64,000 nucleotides of DNA from Planctomycetota bacterium (GTDB lineage Bacteria > Planctomycetota > PLA2 > JAEUHO01), in the NCBI GenBank assembly GCA_020631815.1, contig JACKGW010000002.1, positions 1 through 64,000 on the forward strand. Direction: 5' to 3'. Every line of letters begins with the position of its first letter. Position 1 is the stretch's first letter. The translations under genes were made by a program, and so were the position numbers. Of this stretch, positions 6,773 to 16,164 are shown piece by piece. The notes beneath the pieces were generated by a model. The model ran no database searches. It saw only the letters and a program-made list of their open reading frames with translations, and was not told the DNA's origin.

Positions 6773-9750
6773 TCGACGCCCTCGTCGTCGTCGTCGTTGC
6801 GGCGTGCGGAGCGCGGCGCGGCCTCCGGCTGGGGTGCGTAGAACGGCGGCGGGTCCGGCAACGGTTCGGGGACGTCGAGCGACTTGCCGGTCATGGCCCC
6901 GAACAGCTGCGTCCAGTAGGCGCCGCTGCGACCGCAGCCCATCTCCGTCCATCCCTTGCCGAGCATGTTGCGGTGGTGGCCGCTGGAGGTGAACCAGGCC
7001 TTGAACGCATCGCGGCCCGAGTGGAGGCCCATCGCGATGTTCTCGCCAACGCCGCCGCCGTAGCCCTGGGCCTTGGCGCGCGCGCCGGGCGAGCGGTTCT
7101 CCGCGTTGGCGCCCTTGTCCGCCGGCACGTCGTGCGCGAAGTAGCCGTTCTCCTTCATGTGACGGCTGTGGCCGCGCGCGGCGCGCACGAGACGCTCGTG
7201 GATCTTCACGGCATTGAGACCCATCATCATGCGGTACTCGTTGACGGCGAGGACGTTGTCTCGCTCTTCGAACGTGCAGGTGACCGGTGTCTTGAGGTTG
7301 AACGCGAGCACCTCGAGCGAGTACTGGCGCAGCTTGGCAGCCCCGGCGTCCGGCACCACGGCAGGCATGTCCACGGCTTCGTTGACGCGCTTGGCGATGG
7401 CGTCGAGGGACGCGTCGTGCGCGGGATCCACCTTCACGAACACGTCGTCGACCTCGGCCAGCTGGCCGAGGTCTTCCTTGAGCTTCTCGTCCCAGCCGAC
7501 GATCAGCTCGAAGGGGTTCTCCCACACCTGGCGCACGGCCGCGACGCGCTCTTCGACCTCGGGCTGGCTGCGGTGATCGGGGTTGGGGTAGGGGTAGGCC
7601 TGCTCGTCACGGATGAGGTCCAGCGCGAACGCGCGTCGCTTCTCGAGCTCTTCGAAGAGGCGCGACTTGGTCTTGGCCGACGTCCAGCCCGGCGCGCTGG
7701 CCAAGCTGTCGACGATGGCCGCGCGCCGCACGCGCAGCGCCTCGGCGAAACGCGGCGCCGCGTGCTCGCCGAAGGCCAGCAGACGCGCATAGGCCGCTTG
7801 GCGCACCTCGGGCTTGGTCGACGCTACGTCGGCGAGTGCGGCGACGATCGCCTTCTCGCGCTCGAGGGCCTCGCGCTCGGCGAGCGTGACGTAGCGGCCG
7901 TCGTACGGGACGAAGCCGTCGGCGGGCAGGTCGATGCCGCGCCAGCGAGCGATCACGCGGAACAGCGAGGCTTCGTCGAAGCCGCTCGCACCCGACTTCA
8001 CGAGCAACGCATCGCTGCGCGACTCCAGGCCCAACGCACGTGCCAGACACGCCGCGTCGAAGGCCGCCTCCCCCTCGGGATCCTGGCGCTGGAGCAACGT
8101 GTCCCAGGTCGACGTGGCGAGTCGCGTCCACGTGAAGCGGCTCTCGCCGCCCTGGACCACGGCGTCGAAGCCCGCGGCGTCGGCCTTGCGCACGTCGACA
8201 CGGAGGCGACCGCCTACCGCGACGTTGCGGAAGTGCTTGGCGTCCGCCTGGATGGCATCGACGAGGTGCGACACGCCGGCCTGCGCGCGCGTGAGGTCGG
8301 CGGCGTACGCACGCACGGCGTCGCGAGGCGCGCCGTCGGGCACGGAGGCGGAGGCCGCGCTCGCGGCAGCGGCGGCCGCGGTGAAGTCACGCTTCTCGAG
8401 GGCTTCGGACGCCGCGGCGCGTGCGATGGCCAGGGCTCCCGAGGCGTCCAGCGGCAGCGGCTTGGCGGGTTCGTCGGTGGTTGGGCCGTCAGGCGGCGTG
8501 CTCTCGGGCGGCGGCGTCGGCGCCACGGGCGTCGTCGGCTGCGGCGTACCGGGCACGGGCGGCCGGGCCTTCTCGATGCGCGCGCGCTCGAGCAGCTTCT
8601 CGAGCGTCGCGTGCACGGCGAAGCCCTTGTAGCCCGCGATGACGCGCTCGACGTCGTCCACCGCGCGCCAGACCAAGCCGTTCTCGAGCTTCTCCTCGAC
8701 CTGCTGCGCGAGGCGCTCGGCGTAGGCGTTGGCCGTGCTCACGACCTCGGCCTGCCCCTCGGCCACGCGTGCTGCCGCGTCGATGCCAGCGGGCGCGCTG
8801 CGCCCCACCGTGTCCCAGGCCGCGCGCCAGAGGTCGAAGCGATGCTCGCGCTTCCAGGCATCGGCGTCGTGCGCGATGACCTCGGCGCGCTCGTCGAGCC
8901 ACGCTTGGCGCGCGTCACGCACGTCGACGAGGAACTGGTCGAAGCGCGGTCCGGCGTCCTCGCCGAAGCGCTCGAGCAGCTCGCGGCGGTGCTCGGCCAG
9001 CATCGCGTCCGTCTTGTCGAGGCGGACGATGGTCAGCTCGGCGATGGCGTTCTCGATGCGCGTGTGGCCGCGCGCGACGCGATCGGCCAGCTGGCGGGCG
9101 ACGTCGTCGCTTCGGCCGTCGGCCTCGACGGCTTGGAGCAAGCTCGCGGCGTGCTCGTAGCGACCGGCCTCGGCATCGGCCTGGGCCTCGACGATGCGCG
9201 GGTCGCGCGGCGCGGGGGGCGGCGAGCGACCGAACACCATCCACAGCGCGAGCAGGCCGACGCCCGCCACGCCCGCGACGATCCACGGCACCTTGGAGCG
9301 CTCGGTCCGCGCCGAGCGGGACGAGGTGCGCTCGGCGGGACGCTCTGCGCTTCGCTCCGCGCTGCGCTCGCTGGTGCGCTCGCCGGTGCGCTGGGCCGGT
9401 CGCGTGGCCGCCGGCTGGCTGGACGCGGGCGGCGGCGGTGCCGCCGTGACCTCGACGACGCCCGGCGCGCCGACCGTGACGCGCACCTCGCCGACTTCGA
9501 CGACGTCGCCCTCGGAGAGCGCGGCTTGGCGGACCACCGCACCGTTGCGTCGCGTGGGCTCACCGCTTTCGAGGTCGCGCAAGCGCACGCGCCCGTCGGG
9601 CAGGGCCTCGAGCGAGCAGTGGACGGCGGCCACGCCTTGGCCTTCGAGCGTCAGCTCCAGGCCGGCTTGGCGGCCCAGGCGCACGACCTGCCCCAGGGGC
9701 AGCTCGGCCTCGAACTGCCGGCCTCGAATGTCGATGCGGATCGTCGTCAC
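6769..9750 (-). CDS. FHA domain - membrane helix - CAP/SCP domain protein
   Basis: A 993-residue protein. Residues 1-95 are a forkhead-associated domain (VVRLGRQ, VHCSLE, RRNG), a phosphothreonine-binding module. Residues 115-150 are an Arg/Glu/Ser-rich repeat (TSERSAERSAER type), followed by one membrane helix at about 154-174. A long, partly coiled-coil region follows. The C-terminus (831-955) is a CAP/SCP/PR-1 domain with NEYRMMMGL, ARGHSRHMKENGYFAH, GENIA and HHRNML, including the family His and Glu residues. The FHA part should be cytoplasmic and the CAP part outside, which would link phosphorylation state to the envelope. The stop overlaps the downstream GH3 start. Confidence 0.83.
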   Translation of the reverse strand: MTTIRIDIRGRQFEAELPLGQVVRLGRQAGLELTLEGQGVAAVHCSLEALPDGRVRLRDLESGEPTRRNGAVVRQAALSEGDVVEVGEVRVTVGAPGVVEVTAAPPPPASSQPAATRPAQRTGERTSERSAERSAERPAERTSSRSARTERSKVPWIVAGVAGVGLLALWMVFGRSPPPAPRDPRIVEAQADAEAGRYEHAASLLQAVEADGRSDDVARQLADRVARGHTRIENAIAELTIVRLDKTDAMLAEHRRELLERFGEDAGPRFDQFLVDVRDARQAWLDERAEVIAHDADAWKREHRFDLWRAAWDTVGRSAPAGIDAAARVAEGQAEVVSTANAYAERLAQQVEEKLENGLVWRAVDDVERVIAGYKGFAVHATLEKLLERARIEKARPPVPGTPQPTTPVAPTPPPESTPPDGPTTDEPAKPLPLDASGALAIARAAASEALEKRDFTAAAAAASAASASVPDGAPRDAVRAYAADLTRAQAGVSHLVDAIQADAKHFRNVAVGGRLRVDVRKADAAGFDAVVQGGESRFTWTRLATSTWDTLLQRQDPEGEAAFDAACLARALGLESRSDALLVKSGASGFDEASLFRVIARWRGIDLPADGFVPYDGRYVTLAEREALEREKAIVAALADVASTKPEVRQAAYARLLAFGEHAAPRFAEALRVRRAAIVDSLASAPGWTSAKTKSRLFEELEKRRAFALDLIRDEQAYPYPNPDHRSQPEVEERVAAVRQVWENPFELIVGWDEKLKEDLGQLAEVDDVFVKVDPAHDASLDAIAKRVNEAVDMPAVVPDAGAAKLRQYSLEVLAFNLKTPVTCTFEERDNVLAVNEYRMMMGLNAVKIHERLVRAARGHSRHMKENGYFAHDVPADKGANAENRSPGARAKAQGYGGGVGENIAMGLHSGRDAFKAWFTSSGHHRNMLGKGWTEMGCGRSGAYWTQLFGAMTGKSLDVPEPLPDPPPFYAPQPEAAPRSARRNDDDDEGVE

Positions 9751-9841
9751 GAGCCCGGCCCCGTGTTCTGCCCTGTACCGCTCGGGAGTCTACCCCCCGT
9801 CATCGGCCACGGCGCGCCCGCGGTGGACGCCCCATCGGGCT

Positions 9842-11035
9842 TCATCGGCCGAGATGGAGCACGAAGTCCAGCAGCTCGTGCGCCCGGTCCACGCGGAAGC
9901 CCGACTGCTGCGCCCCCACCTCGGTGAACGCGCTGCGGCGGTGGCTGCGCACACCAGGACCGAAGAGGGCGAAGGGCACGGGGTCGTCCAGCACGCGCCC
10001 GCTCTCCGTCGAGGCCGTGGGCCCCGCCAGCACGACGAGCCTGAGGTCGCCACGGCGCGTGGCCGCCTCCAAGAGCGGTCCGATCACGTAGCCGTCGATG
10101 CGCTCCAGGAGCTCCACCTTGCCGACGAAGTCGCGTGCGTGGGACGCGGCCTCCAGGGCGGCGACGTGGAGGAAGACGAGGTCGTGGGCCTCCAGGCCCG
10201 CGAGGGCGGCATCGGTCTTGGCCCGCAGCATCGAGTCCATGCGCCCCGTCGAGCCGGCCGGGACCTCCACCGGGATGCCCTGGAGCACCGCGGCACCGCG
10301 GAAGGCGTTGTCCACGCCCACGGCGAGGGCCGAGAGGCCCGTGCGCTCCTTCATCGAAGGCAGGGGCAGGCTCACGCCCGGGCTCCACGGCCAGATGAGC
10401 GTGGCGGGGTTCTCCCCCAGGTCGCGCCTCAGCTCGTTGACCTCGTGGCCCGGAAGCAGGGCCGCGCTGCGCTGCATGGCCGCAAGCAAGCGGCCGATGC
10501 CGGTGCCGCGCGGGAGCGCGGAGTCCAGCGCCCGTTCGACGACCTCGTAGGGCGGCACCGTGGACAGGCGCACGTCCCGCGCCCCGGCCCACACCAGCAG
10601 GTGGCTGCCCGCGGCGCCCGCATGCAACGAGAGCGCATCGTCGGCCAGCGCTTCCCCGAGGCTCGACAGCAAGAGCTCGGCTTCGTCGCGGCTGACGTGA
10701 CCGGCCGTGGGGTCGAGGATCGTCCGCTCGTCGGCCGTCACCAGCGAGAGGCGCAGCGCCTGGTCGAGCGAGCCGACCTCCACGCCGAGGCCCGCGGCAT
10801 CGAGCGTGGCGCCGATGTCGCCGTACGACGACGGGTCGAGGCCGTAGAGCGCCAGCACGAACGCCACTTCCTCGGGGCGCATCCCGGCCGGGGCGGCGAC
10901 GACGCGACCGAGACGCCCTTCCGCTGCCACGCGGTCCAGATGCGGGGTGGCCGCCGCCTCCAGCGGTGTGCGCCCGCCCAGATCCTCGACGGGGCGGTCC
11001 GCGGCGCCCGCGAGGCAGAGGACGAGCGTGCGCAT
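9842..11035 (-). CDS. ApgM-family phosphoglycerate mutase homologue, probably inactive
   Basis: A 397-residue protein that aligns by motif with cofactor-independent phosphoglycerate mutases of the archaeal (ApgM) type: DLGGRTPLEAAATPHLDRVA near the N-terminus, LIWPWSPG at 213-220, DDPVPFALFGPG near the end. Catalytic positions look lost. The family's early metal-binding D-G reads A9-G10. The P-G-S-D-x-A nucleophile loop reads PEEVAF (54-59). The D-E-A-G-H-D segment reads LEAASHARD, and the late D-H metal pair reads AGPTAST. It may be a pseudoenzyme or have a changed reaction. It lies between the PPC and FHA genes on the same strand. Confidence 0.72.
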   Translation of the reverse strand: MRTLVLCLAGAADRPVEDLGGRTPLEAAATPHLDRVAAEGRLGRVVAAPAGMRPEEVAFVLALYGLDPSSYGDIGATLDAAGLGVEVGSLDQALRLSLVTADERTILDPTAGHVSRDEAELLLSSLGEALADDALSLHAGAAGSHLLVWAGARDVRLSTVPPYEVVERALDSALPRGTGIGRLLAAMQRSAALLPGHEVNELRRDLGENPATLIWPWSPGVSLPLPSMKERTGLSALAVGVDNAFRGAAVLQGIPVEVPAGSTGRMDSMLRAKTDAALAGLEAHDLVFLHVAALEAASHARDFVGKVELLERIDGYVIGPLLEAATRRGDLRLVVLAGPTASTESGRVLDDPVPFALFGPGVRSHRRSAFTEVGAQQSGFRVDRAHELLDFVLHLGR

Positions 11036-11083
11036 CGACGGACAACCTCCTGCGGAGCAGACGCGGCACCTGCCGCGCGGCGG

Positions 11084-11548
11084 CTACTCCTCGTCGTCTT
11101 CGCTCGGCCGCGGCTCCTGGGGCAGCAAGAGCCACGGGAACGGCTTGCCCGGGACCTGCCAGCGCTCCAAGCGCGTGTCGAAGCCGACGACGTAGACCTC
11201 CATCACGAGGCCGGTGACGGCCTCATGGACGTGGCCGGTATACGCCAGCAGCTCGCGCGGAGCGAAGACGCCGTGCAGGTGCACGAACACGCGCTCTTCG
11301 GCCACGTCGAAGGAGATCGTCCCGCTGAGGCTGCCGACTTCCATCGGCTCGTCGAAGGTGCGCTTGACGTACTCGCCCGTCTCGGGGTCGAGGAACCCGA
11401 GGACCAAGCGCTGCGTACTGCCCAGCCCCTGGATGAAGCCACTGGAAAGACCCAGCTCGGCGGCAAAGGCGCGGAGCGAGGCGACCAGCTCGTCACCGGG
11501 GTCCAAGCGCAGGAAGTAGCGGCCATTGCCGAGCGCCGTGTGCTGCAT
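11084..11548 (-). CDS. PPC/DUF296-domain protein
   Basis: A 154-residue cytoplasmic protein matching the PPC (DUF296) fold. It has an N-terminal FLRLDPGDELVASLRAFAAE segment, GFIQGLGSTQRLVLGFLDPETGEY, and the VHLHGVF...YTGHVHEAVTG strand with clustered histidines. In plants the fold is attached to AT-hooks. The stand-alone bacterial form is of unknown biochemical role, and no AT-hook is present here. The acidic tail is SEDDEE. It appears to be the first gene of the leftward cluster leading to the ApgM-like protein (48-bp gap). Confidence 0.8.
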   Translation of the reverse strand: MQHTALGNGRYFLRLDPGDELVASLRAFAAELGLSSGFIQGLGSTQRLVLGFLDPETGEYVKRTFDEPMEVGSLSGTISFDVAEERVFVHLHGVFAPRELLAYTGHVHEAVTGLVMEVYVVGFDTRLERWQVPGKPFPWLLLPQEPRPSEDDEE

Positions 11549-11683
11549 GCCGCCTCCCCGCAACCGTTCGTGAGCCTCGCAGCGACCCGGTCCGTCGCCG
11601 CGGCCGGCGATTCTTCCACGAAGCGGCCCGCGGAGCCGAGAATCCGCGCCGAGGCTGGCAAGATCGCCCCCACCGGAGGCCCC

Positions 11684-12598
11684 GTGCACCTCTACCTCGT
11701 CGTGAACCCCGCCGCAGGGCGCCGCAATGCCGTGCCCTACGCGGAGTCCGTGGCGACGCGGCTGGAAGAGCGCGGCCATCGCGTCACGCGGTACGTCACC
11801 AAGGGGCCGGGCGACGGGGCCGTCCATGCATCCAGCCTCGGGCCCGATGCCTGCGACGTCCTGGGTGTCGTCGGTGGCGACGGGACCCTGGCCGAGCTCG
11901 TCGACAGCCGTCACGACGGGCTGCCCTGGCCGATCGCCCTCGTGCCCATGGGCACGGCCAACCTGGTCGCGCGCGAGCTGGGCATGCCGCTCGCCCGGGA
12001 TGCCACCGCCACGGCCGCGGCCCTGGACGCCGGCGTCGCGTGGCCCGTCGACGTCATGTCGCTTGCTGCCCAGGGCTCGCCGCGGGGCCGTGCGATCGCC
12101 AACGTCGGCGTGGGCCCGGACGCGGAGATCGTCCGCACCATCGCCGACCTGCGCGCCGGCAACCAGGGCTCGGGCGGCTACGTGCACTGGATCCGCCCCA
12201 TCCTCGACACGCTTCGGAAGGCGAAGACGCCCGCGTTGCGCATCGAGCTGGACGGGCGCAAGGCGCTCCGCGGCCACGCCTGCATCGTCCAGAACGCCTC
12301 CAACTACGGCGGCGTGTTCGCGCTCAGCCGCACCGCCGGCTTGGCCAGCGGAGCGTTGGATGTCGTCATCGTCCGGGGGCGCACCCCGCGCGACCTGCTC
12401 GCCATCGGCATCGGCGGGCTCCTGAAGCGCTTGGGCGGCAACCACCTCGTCAAGATCGTGCGCGCCGACCGCGTGCGTGTGGTCGCCGAGCAACCCGCGG
12501 CCGTGCAGGCCGATGGCGACCCCGCCGGCACGACCGACCTCGAAGTCGAGCGCCTGCCCGGGGCGCTGCGCCTGTGGAAGAAGACCGCGAGCGCGTAG
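11684..12598 (+). CDS. Diacylglycerol kinase-family lipid kinase (YegS/DagK type)
   Basis: A 304-residue protein starting at a GTG preceded by GGAGG. It has the family's N-terminal VVNPAAGRRNA strand, the nucleotide-binding GGDGTLAELV motif (64-68 GGDGT), PMGTANLVARELGMP, and a C-terminal beta-rich domain with VQADGDPAG. These enzymes phosphorylate diacylglycerol, other lipids or polyprenol-type substrates with ATP at the inner membrane face. The substrate cannot be assigned. It is divergent from the PPC gene and convergent with kdsA. Confidence 0.87.
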   Translation: MHLYLVVNPAAGRRNAVPYAESVATRLEERGHRVTRYVTKGPGDGAVHASSLGPDACDVLGVVGGDGTLAELVDSRHDGLPWPIALVPMGTANLVARELGMPLARDATATAAALDAGVAWPVDVMSLAAQGSPRGRAIANVGVGPDAEIVRTIADLRAGNQGSGGYVHWIRPILDTLRKAKTPALRIELDGRKALRGHACIVQNASNYGGVFALSRTAGLASGALDVVIVRGRTPRDLLAIGIGGLLKRLGGNHLVKIVRADRVRVVAEQPAAVQADGDPAGTTDLEVERLPGALRLWKKTASA

Positions 12599-12609
12599 CC
12601 GGCGGCTCG

Positions 12610-13434
12610 TCAGTCGAGCGCGGCGCGAACGCGCTGGATGGTGGCCAGCAGCGCGGGCACCGTGTCGAGCGCGAGCATGTTCGGGCCGTCGCTGAGGCCC
12701 TTGTCCGGGTCCTCGTGCATCTCGAGGAAGAACCCGTCCACCCCCACCGCCGCCGCGGCGCGCACCAGGGCAGGGACTTCCGTGCGGTCCCCACCGCTGC
12801 GGTCACCGAGGCCGCCGGGGCGCTGCACGGCGTGCGTACCGTCGAACACGACGGGATGGCCCAGGCCGCGCAGGATCGGCAGCGAGCGGAAGTCGACGAC
12901 GAGGTTGGCGTAGCCGAACGAGACGCCGCGCTCGGTGAGCAGCAGGTCCTCGCACCCCGACTCGGTCAGCTTCTCGACCACGGGCCGCATCTGCTCGGGG
13001 GCCAGGAACTGGCCCTTCTTCACGTTGACGGCCTTGCCCGTCTTGGCCGCCGCGATCAGCAGGTCCGTCTGCCGGCAGAGGAACGCCGGCACCTGCAGGA
13101 TGTCGCAGACCTCGCCGACCGGAGCCGCCTGTGCGGGCTCGTGGAAGTCCGTGAGCACGGGCACGCCGATCTCGCGACGCACGTGCGCGAGCACGTCGAG
13201 GCCCTCGTCGAGGCCGGGCCCGCGGAAGCCCCCGAGGCTCGTGCGGTTGGCCTTGTCGAACGAGGACTTGAAGACGTACGTGAAGCCCGCGGCCAGGGCG
13301 ATGTCGCGGATGCGCTCCGCATGGCGAAGCGCGCTGTCGCGGCTCTCGATCACGCAGGGGCCGGCGATCAGCAGCGGCGGGTGGCCGGGGCCCACGAGCT
13401 GGTCGGCCACGCGGCAGGGTCGGACCTCGCTCAT
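12610..13434 (-). CDS. kdsA: 3-deoxy-8-phosphooctulonate (KDO-8-P) synthase
   Basis: Condenses arabinose 5-phosphate with phosphoenolpyruvate to KDO-8-phosphate, the first committed step to the KDO sugar of lipopolysaccharide. The 274-residue length is standard. Motifs are LLIAGPCVIES, FKSSFDKANRTSLGGFRGPGLDEGL, VLTDFHEPAQ, LQVPAFLCRQTDLL, NVKKGQFLAP, LLLTERGVSFGY, VVFDGTHAVQRPGG and the C-terminal LEMHEDPDKGLSDGPNML. The ATG overlaps the lysA stop (ATGA), so the two are translationally coupled. It supports an LPS-bearing outer membrane. Confidence 0.95.
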   Translation of the reverse strand: MSEVRPCRVADQLVGPGHPPLLIAGPCVIESRDSALRHAERIRDIALAAGFTYVFKSSFDKANRTSLGGFRGPGLDEGLDVLAHVRREIGVPVLTDFHEPAQAAPVGEVCDILQVPAFLCRQTDLLIAAAKTGKAVNVKKGQFLAPEQMRPVVEKLTESGCEDLLLTERGVSFGYANLVVDFRSLPILRGLGHPVVFDGTHAVQRPGGLGDRSGGDRTEVPALVRAAAAVGVDGFFLEMHEDPDKGLSDGPNMLALDTVPALLATIQRVRAALD

Positions 13435-14750
13435 GAGCTGGCCTCCTTCGCATCCAGGGCCTCGGCGGCGGCTTCCACGAACGTGGGCGTGGCCGTCTCG
13501 GCGGCGACGAGATCGTCGTACGTCTCGCGCCGGCGGGCTACGGCGAAGCGGGCGCCGTCCACGAGCACCTCGGGCGGACGCGGCCGCGCGTTGTACGTGC
13601 TGCTCATCGTGAAGCCGTAGGCCCCCACGCCGAACACCGCCAGGAGCTCGCCCGCCGCCACCTCGGGCAGCGGCCGGTCCTTGGCCAGGAAGTCGCCGCT
13701 CTCGCAGACGGGGCCCACGATGTCCACGGGGGCCAGCCCGTCGGCCTCGCCCACGGGAGGCGCGCCGTGACCCACCACGGGCCAGATGCGATGCCAGCCG
13801 CCGTAGAGGCTCGGCCGGATGAGGTCGTTCATGCCCGCGTCGACGATCACGAAGCGCTTGGCGCCGGCTTGCTTGCGGTAGAGGACGCGCGTCAGCATCA
13901 CGCCGGCGTTGCCCACGAGCACGCGGCCGGGCTCCATGAGCAGCTTGAGGCCGAGGTCTTTCACGTGCGGCCTGACGACGCGTGCGTACTCCTCGAAGGA
14001 GGGGGCGCGCCGGTCCTTGTAGAAGATCCCGAAGCCGCCGCCCATGTCGAGCGATGCGAGGTCGGGCGCGTCGGGCTGCAGTCGCCGCGCGAGATCCGCC
14101 ACGCGGCCGACGGCCTCGCCGTACGGCGTCACGTCCGTGATCTGGCTGCCGATGTGGCACTGCAGGCCGACGAGGCGCAGCGACGGACGATCGAGCACGC
14201 GACGGGCCAGCACCTCACCGCGGTCGATGGCCAGGCCGAACTTGGACTCCTTCAGGCCCGTCGCGATGTACGCGTGGGTCTGTGGGTCGACGTCGGGGTT
14301 GACGCGCAGCGCCACGTCGGCCCGCTGACCGAGGTCGGCGGCGACTCGGGCCAGCGCTTCGAGCTCCTCTTCGCTCTCCACGTTGAAGAGACGCACGCCG
14401 TGGCCAAGCGCGGCCACCATCTCGTCGCGCGTCTTGCCGACGCCGGAGAAGACGATGCGCTCGCCGGGCACACCCAGGCGCCGGAGTCGGTCGAGCTCGC
14501 CGGCGCTCACGATGTCGAAGCCCAGCCCGCGTGCGGCGAGGTCGGCGAGCAACGCGAGGTTGGCGTTGGCCTTCATCGCGTAGCAGATGAGCGGGTCGAG
14601 GTCGGCGAACGCCGCCTGCAGCCGGTCGACGTGGTCGCGCACCGTGCCCAGGCTGTAGACGTAGGCCGGGGTGCCCACGGCGCGGGCGATCGCGTCGAGG
14701 GCAACGTCCTCGGCGAACAGCTGCCCGTCGCGGTAGGCGAAGCGGTCCAT
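13431..14750 (-). CDS. lysA: Diaminopimelate decarboxylase
   Basis: Converts meso-diaminopimelate to lysine, using PLP, in the last step of lysine synthesis. The 439-residue sequence shows the PLP-binding lysine in ICYAMKANANL (Lys60), FDIVSAGELDRL, the LRVNPDVDPQTHAYIATG segment, CHIGSQI, the GGGFGIFY phosphate-binding loop, EPGRVLVGNAG, the CESGDFLAKDR cysteine loop and YGFTMSSTYNARPRPPEVL. It is the first gene of a two-gene operon with kdsA. That pairing joins lysine and KDO synthesis, with no obvious metabolic link beyond the envelope. Confidence 0.94.
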   Translation of the reverse strand: MDRFAYRDGQLFAEDVALDAIARAVGTPAYVYSLGTVRDHVDRLQAAFADLDPLICYAMKANANLALLADLAARGLGFDIVSAGELDRLRRLGVPGERIVFSGVGKTRDEMVAALGHGVRLFNVESEEELEALARVAADLGQRADVALRVNPDVDPQTHAYIATGLKESKFGLAIDRGEVLARRVLDRPSLRLVGLQCHIGSQITDVTPYGEAVGRVADLARRLQPDAPDLASLDMGGGFGIFYKDRRAPSFEEYARVVRPHVKDLGLKLLMEPGRVLVGNAGVMLTRVLYRKQAGAKRFVIVDAGMNDLIRPSLYGGWHRIWPVVGHGAPPVGEADGLAPVDIVGPVCESGDFLAKDRPLPEVAAGELLAVFGVGAYGFTMSSTYNARPRPPEVLVDGARFAVARRRETYDDLVAAETATPTFVEAAAEALDAKEASS

Positions 14751-14794
14751 CGGGCGGGGAGCCTACCCCGGCCGCGGCCGCGGGCGGGGTCGGA

Positions 14795-15682
14795 TCAGGT
14801 GCGGGCCCAGCGCGGCGTGGGGGCGAGCGGGACGACGTCGCCGTGGCCGGCCTCGTCCAGGTGCTCCTTCAGCGTGCGCAGGCACTTCGTGTGGATCTGG
14901 CAGACGCGGCTCTCGGAGATGCCCATCACGTGGCCGATCTCCTTCATCGTGAGGCCCTCTTCGTAGTAGAGGGCGATCACGGTCTGCTCGGCGCGGCTGA
15001 GCACGCGGACGATGGCGCGGGCCAGGTCGCCGGCCACGAGGTGCTCGAGCGGCATCTCGCTGCCGCGGTCCACGAGGGCGTCGAGGCGGCGCAGCATGCG
15101 CGGGTCGTCCTCGGACTCCTCCTGCGGGCTCAGGGTGAACACCGCCGTGAGGTTGGACTCGCGGCGCAGCGTGGCGGCCTCGGCGCGGGTCATGCCCATG
15201 CGCTCCCCCACCTCGTGGTCCATGGGCTCGCGGTCGAGCTCGGCGCGCAGGCCATCCACGGTGGTGCGCCAGGTGTTGGCGCGGTTGCGGACGAGGCGCG
15301 GCACCCAGTCCTGGGCGCGCAGCGCGTCGAGGATGGCGCCCCGCACCCGCAGGGCCCCGTAGGACTCGAAGGGGGTGCCGTTGTGGATGTCGAACTGCTC
15401 GACAGCGCGGATCAGGCCGAAGCCGCCGGCGCTGCGCAGGTCCTGGACGTCGATCGAGCGCGGCAGGCGGGCGGCCACCCGGTTGGCCATGAGGCGCACC
15501 AGGTAGTAGTAGGCCTCGACCAGCTGGTTGCGCAGGTCGAGGTCCCCGCTGGCGCGGTAGGCCTCCCAGACGGGGCGCAGGCGCTCGCGCAGGGCCTCGC
15601 GGCGCTTGCTGCGCGTCGCGTGCTGCGGCGCGGCCGCGGTCGGCTGGGTCGCCTGGGTCGAGGCGGCGGTGGCGTTCGGCAT
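14795..15682 (-). CDS. FliA/WhiG-type RNA polymerase sigma factor (sigma-28 family)
   Basis: A 295-residue group 3 sigma factor. The ATG at 15682 follows GGGAGGGA. Region 2 spans about 53-122, with VQDLRSAGGFGLIRAVEQFD and FESYGALRVRGAILDALRAQDWVPR. Region 3 is about 125-205. Region 4 (217-275) contains LSRAEQTVIALYYEEGLTMKEIG and the helix-turn-helix ISESRVCQIHTKCLRTLK. Relatives direct motility or developmental genes. No flagellar gene is in the window, so its regulon is unknown. The Ala/Thr/Gln-rich first 25 residues are probably disordered. Confidence 0.88.
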   Translation of the reverse strand: MPNATAASTQATQPTAAAPQHATRSKRREALRERLRPVWEAYRASGDLDLRNQLVEAYYYLVRLMANRVAARLPRSIDVQDLRSAGGFGLIRAVEQFDIHNGTPFESYGALRVRGAILDALRAQDWVPRLVRNRANTWRTTVDGLRAELDREPMDHEVGERMGMTRAEAATLRRESNLTAVFTLSPQEESEDDPRMLRRLDALVDRGSEMPLEHLVAGDLARAIVRVLSRAEQTVIALYYEEGLTMKEIGHVMGISESRVCQIHTKCLRTLKEHLDEAGHGDVVPLAPTPRWART

Positions 15683-16164
15683 CTGTCCCTCCCCGGCCCT
15701 CCCAGGGCCGGTCCAGGCTCGACGCGCCGACACACCGCGCTTGCCGCGCGGGGTGCCCTCCCTGGAGCGACGACCCGGACGATCCGATCCTGGGGAGCAA
15801 GAGGCGGCCGCCCAAGCCCAAATCTCCGGGCCCGGGGCCCTCGTCGCCCCCTCGGACGGCGACCCGGCGAGCCCCCAGGGGTCGGGCCTGACTTGGGGGC
15901 CAAAGCGTTTCAGCCACTAGATGTGGGATGCTGACAACGCCCAACGGTGGGCAACCCACCCTTGTCATCAATGCGTCACGCCCCCACCGCAGGCGGCGGC
16001 GAGGGGGATGCGGGCAGGCAAGCGAGGGGCATCGGCGCGTGGCCGGACCCCGTGTACGCGCGAGGCTAGGTGCGGGGGGGGACAGTCGCGCGGGTAGAAC
16101 GGCGCCCCCACCTGCCGGGCACCGCGAAGCGGACCCACAGGGCCGGATTGCCGAGGAGCCCGCC
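15683..16164. other. Intergenic region between the sigma-factor gene and glycyl-tRNA synthetase
   Basis: A 482-base divergent gap with no convincing gene. Around 15905-15975 base composition is less GC-rich than the surroundings, and a 6-bp hairpin (GGTGGG-CAA-CCCACC, 15946-15960) lies there. Promoters for the sigma factor (leftward) and glycyl-tRNA synthetase (rightward) are expected here, but I see no unambiguous -35/-10 pair. Confidence 0.6.

Noticed and set aside
6973..9927. A 984-residue plus-strand open frame opposite the FHA-CAP gene
   Set aside because: It is the antisense shadow of a gene with clear FHA and CAP motifs; its own sequence is Arg/Gly/Val-rich with no domain.
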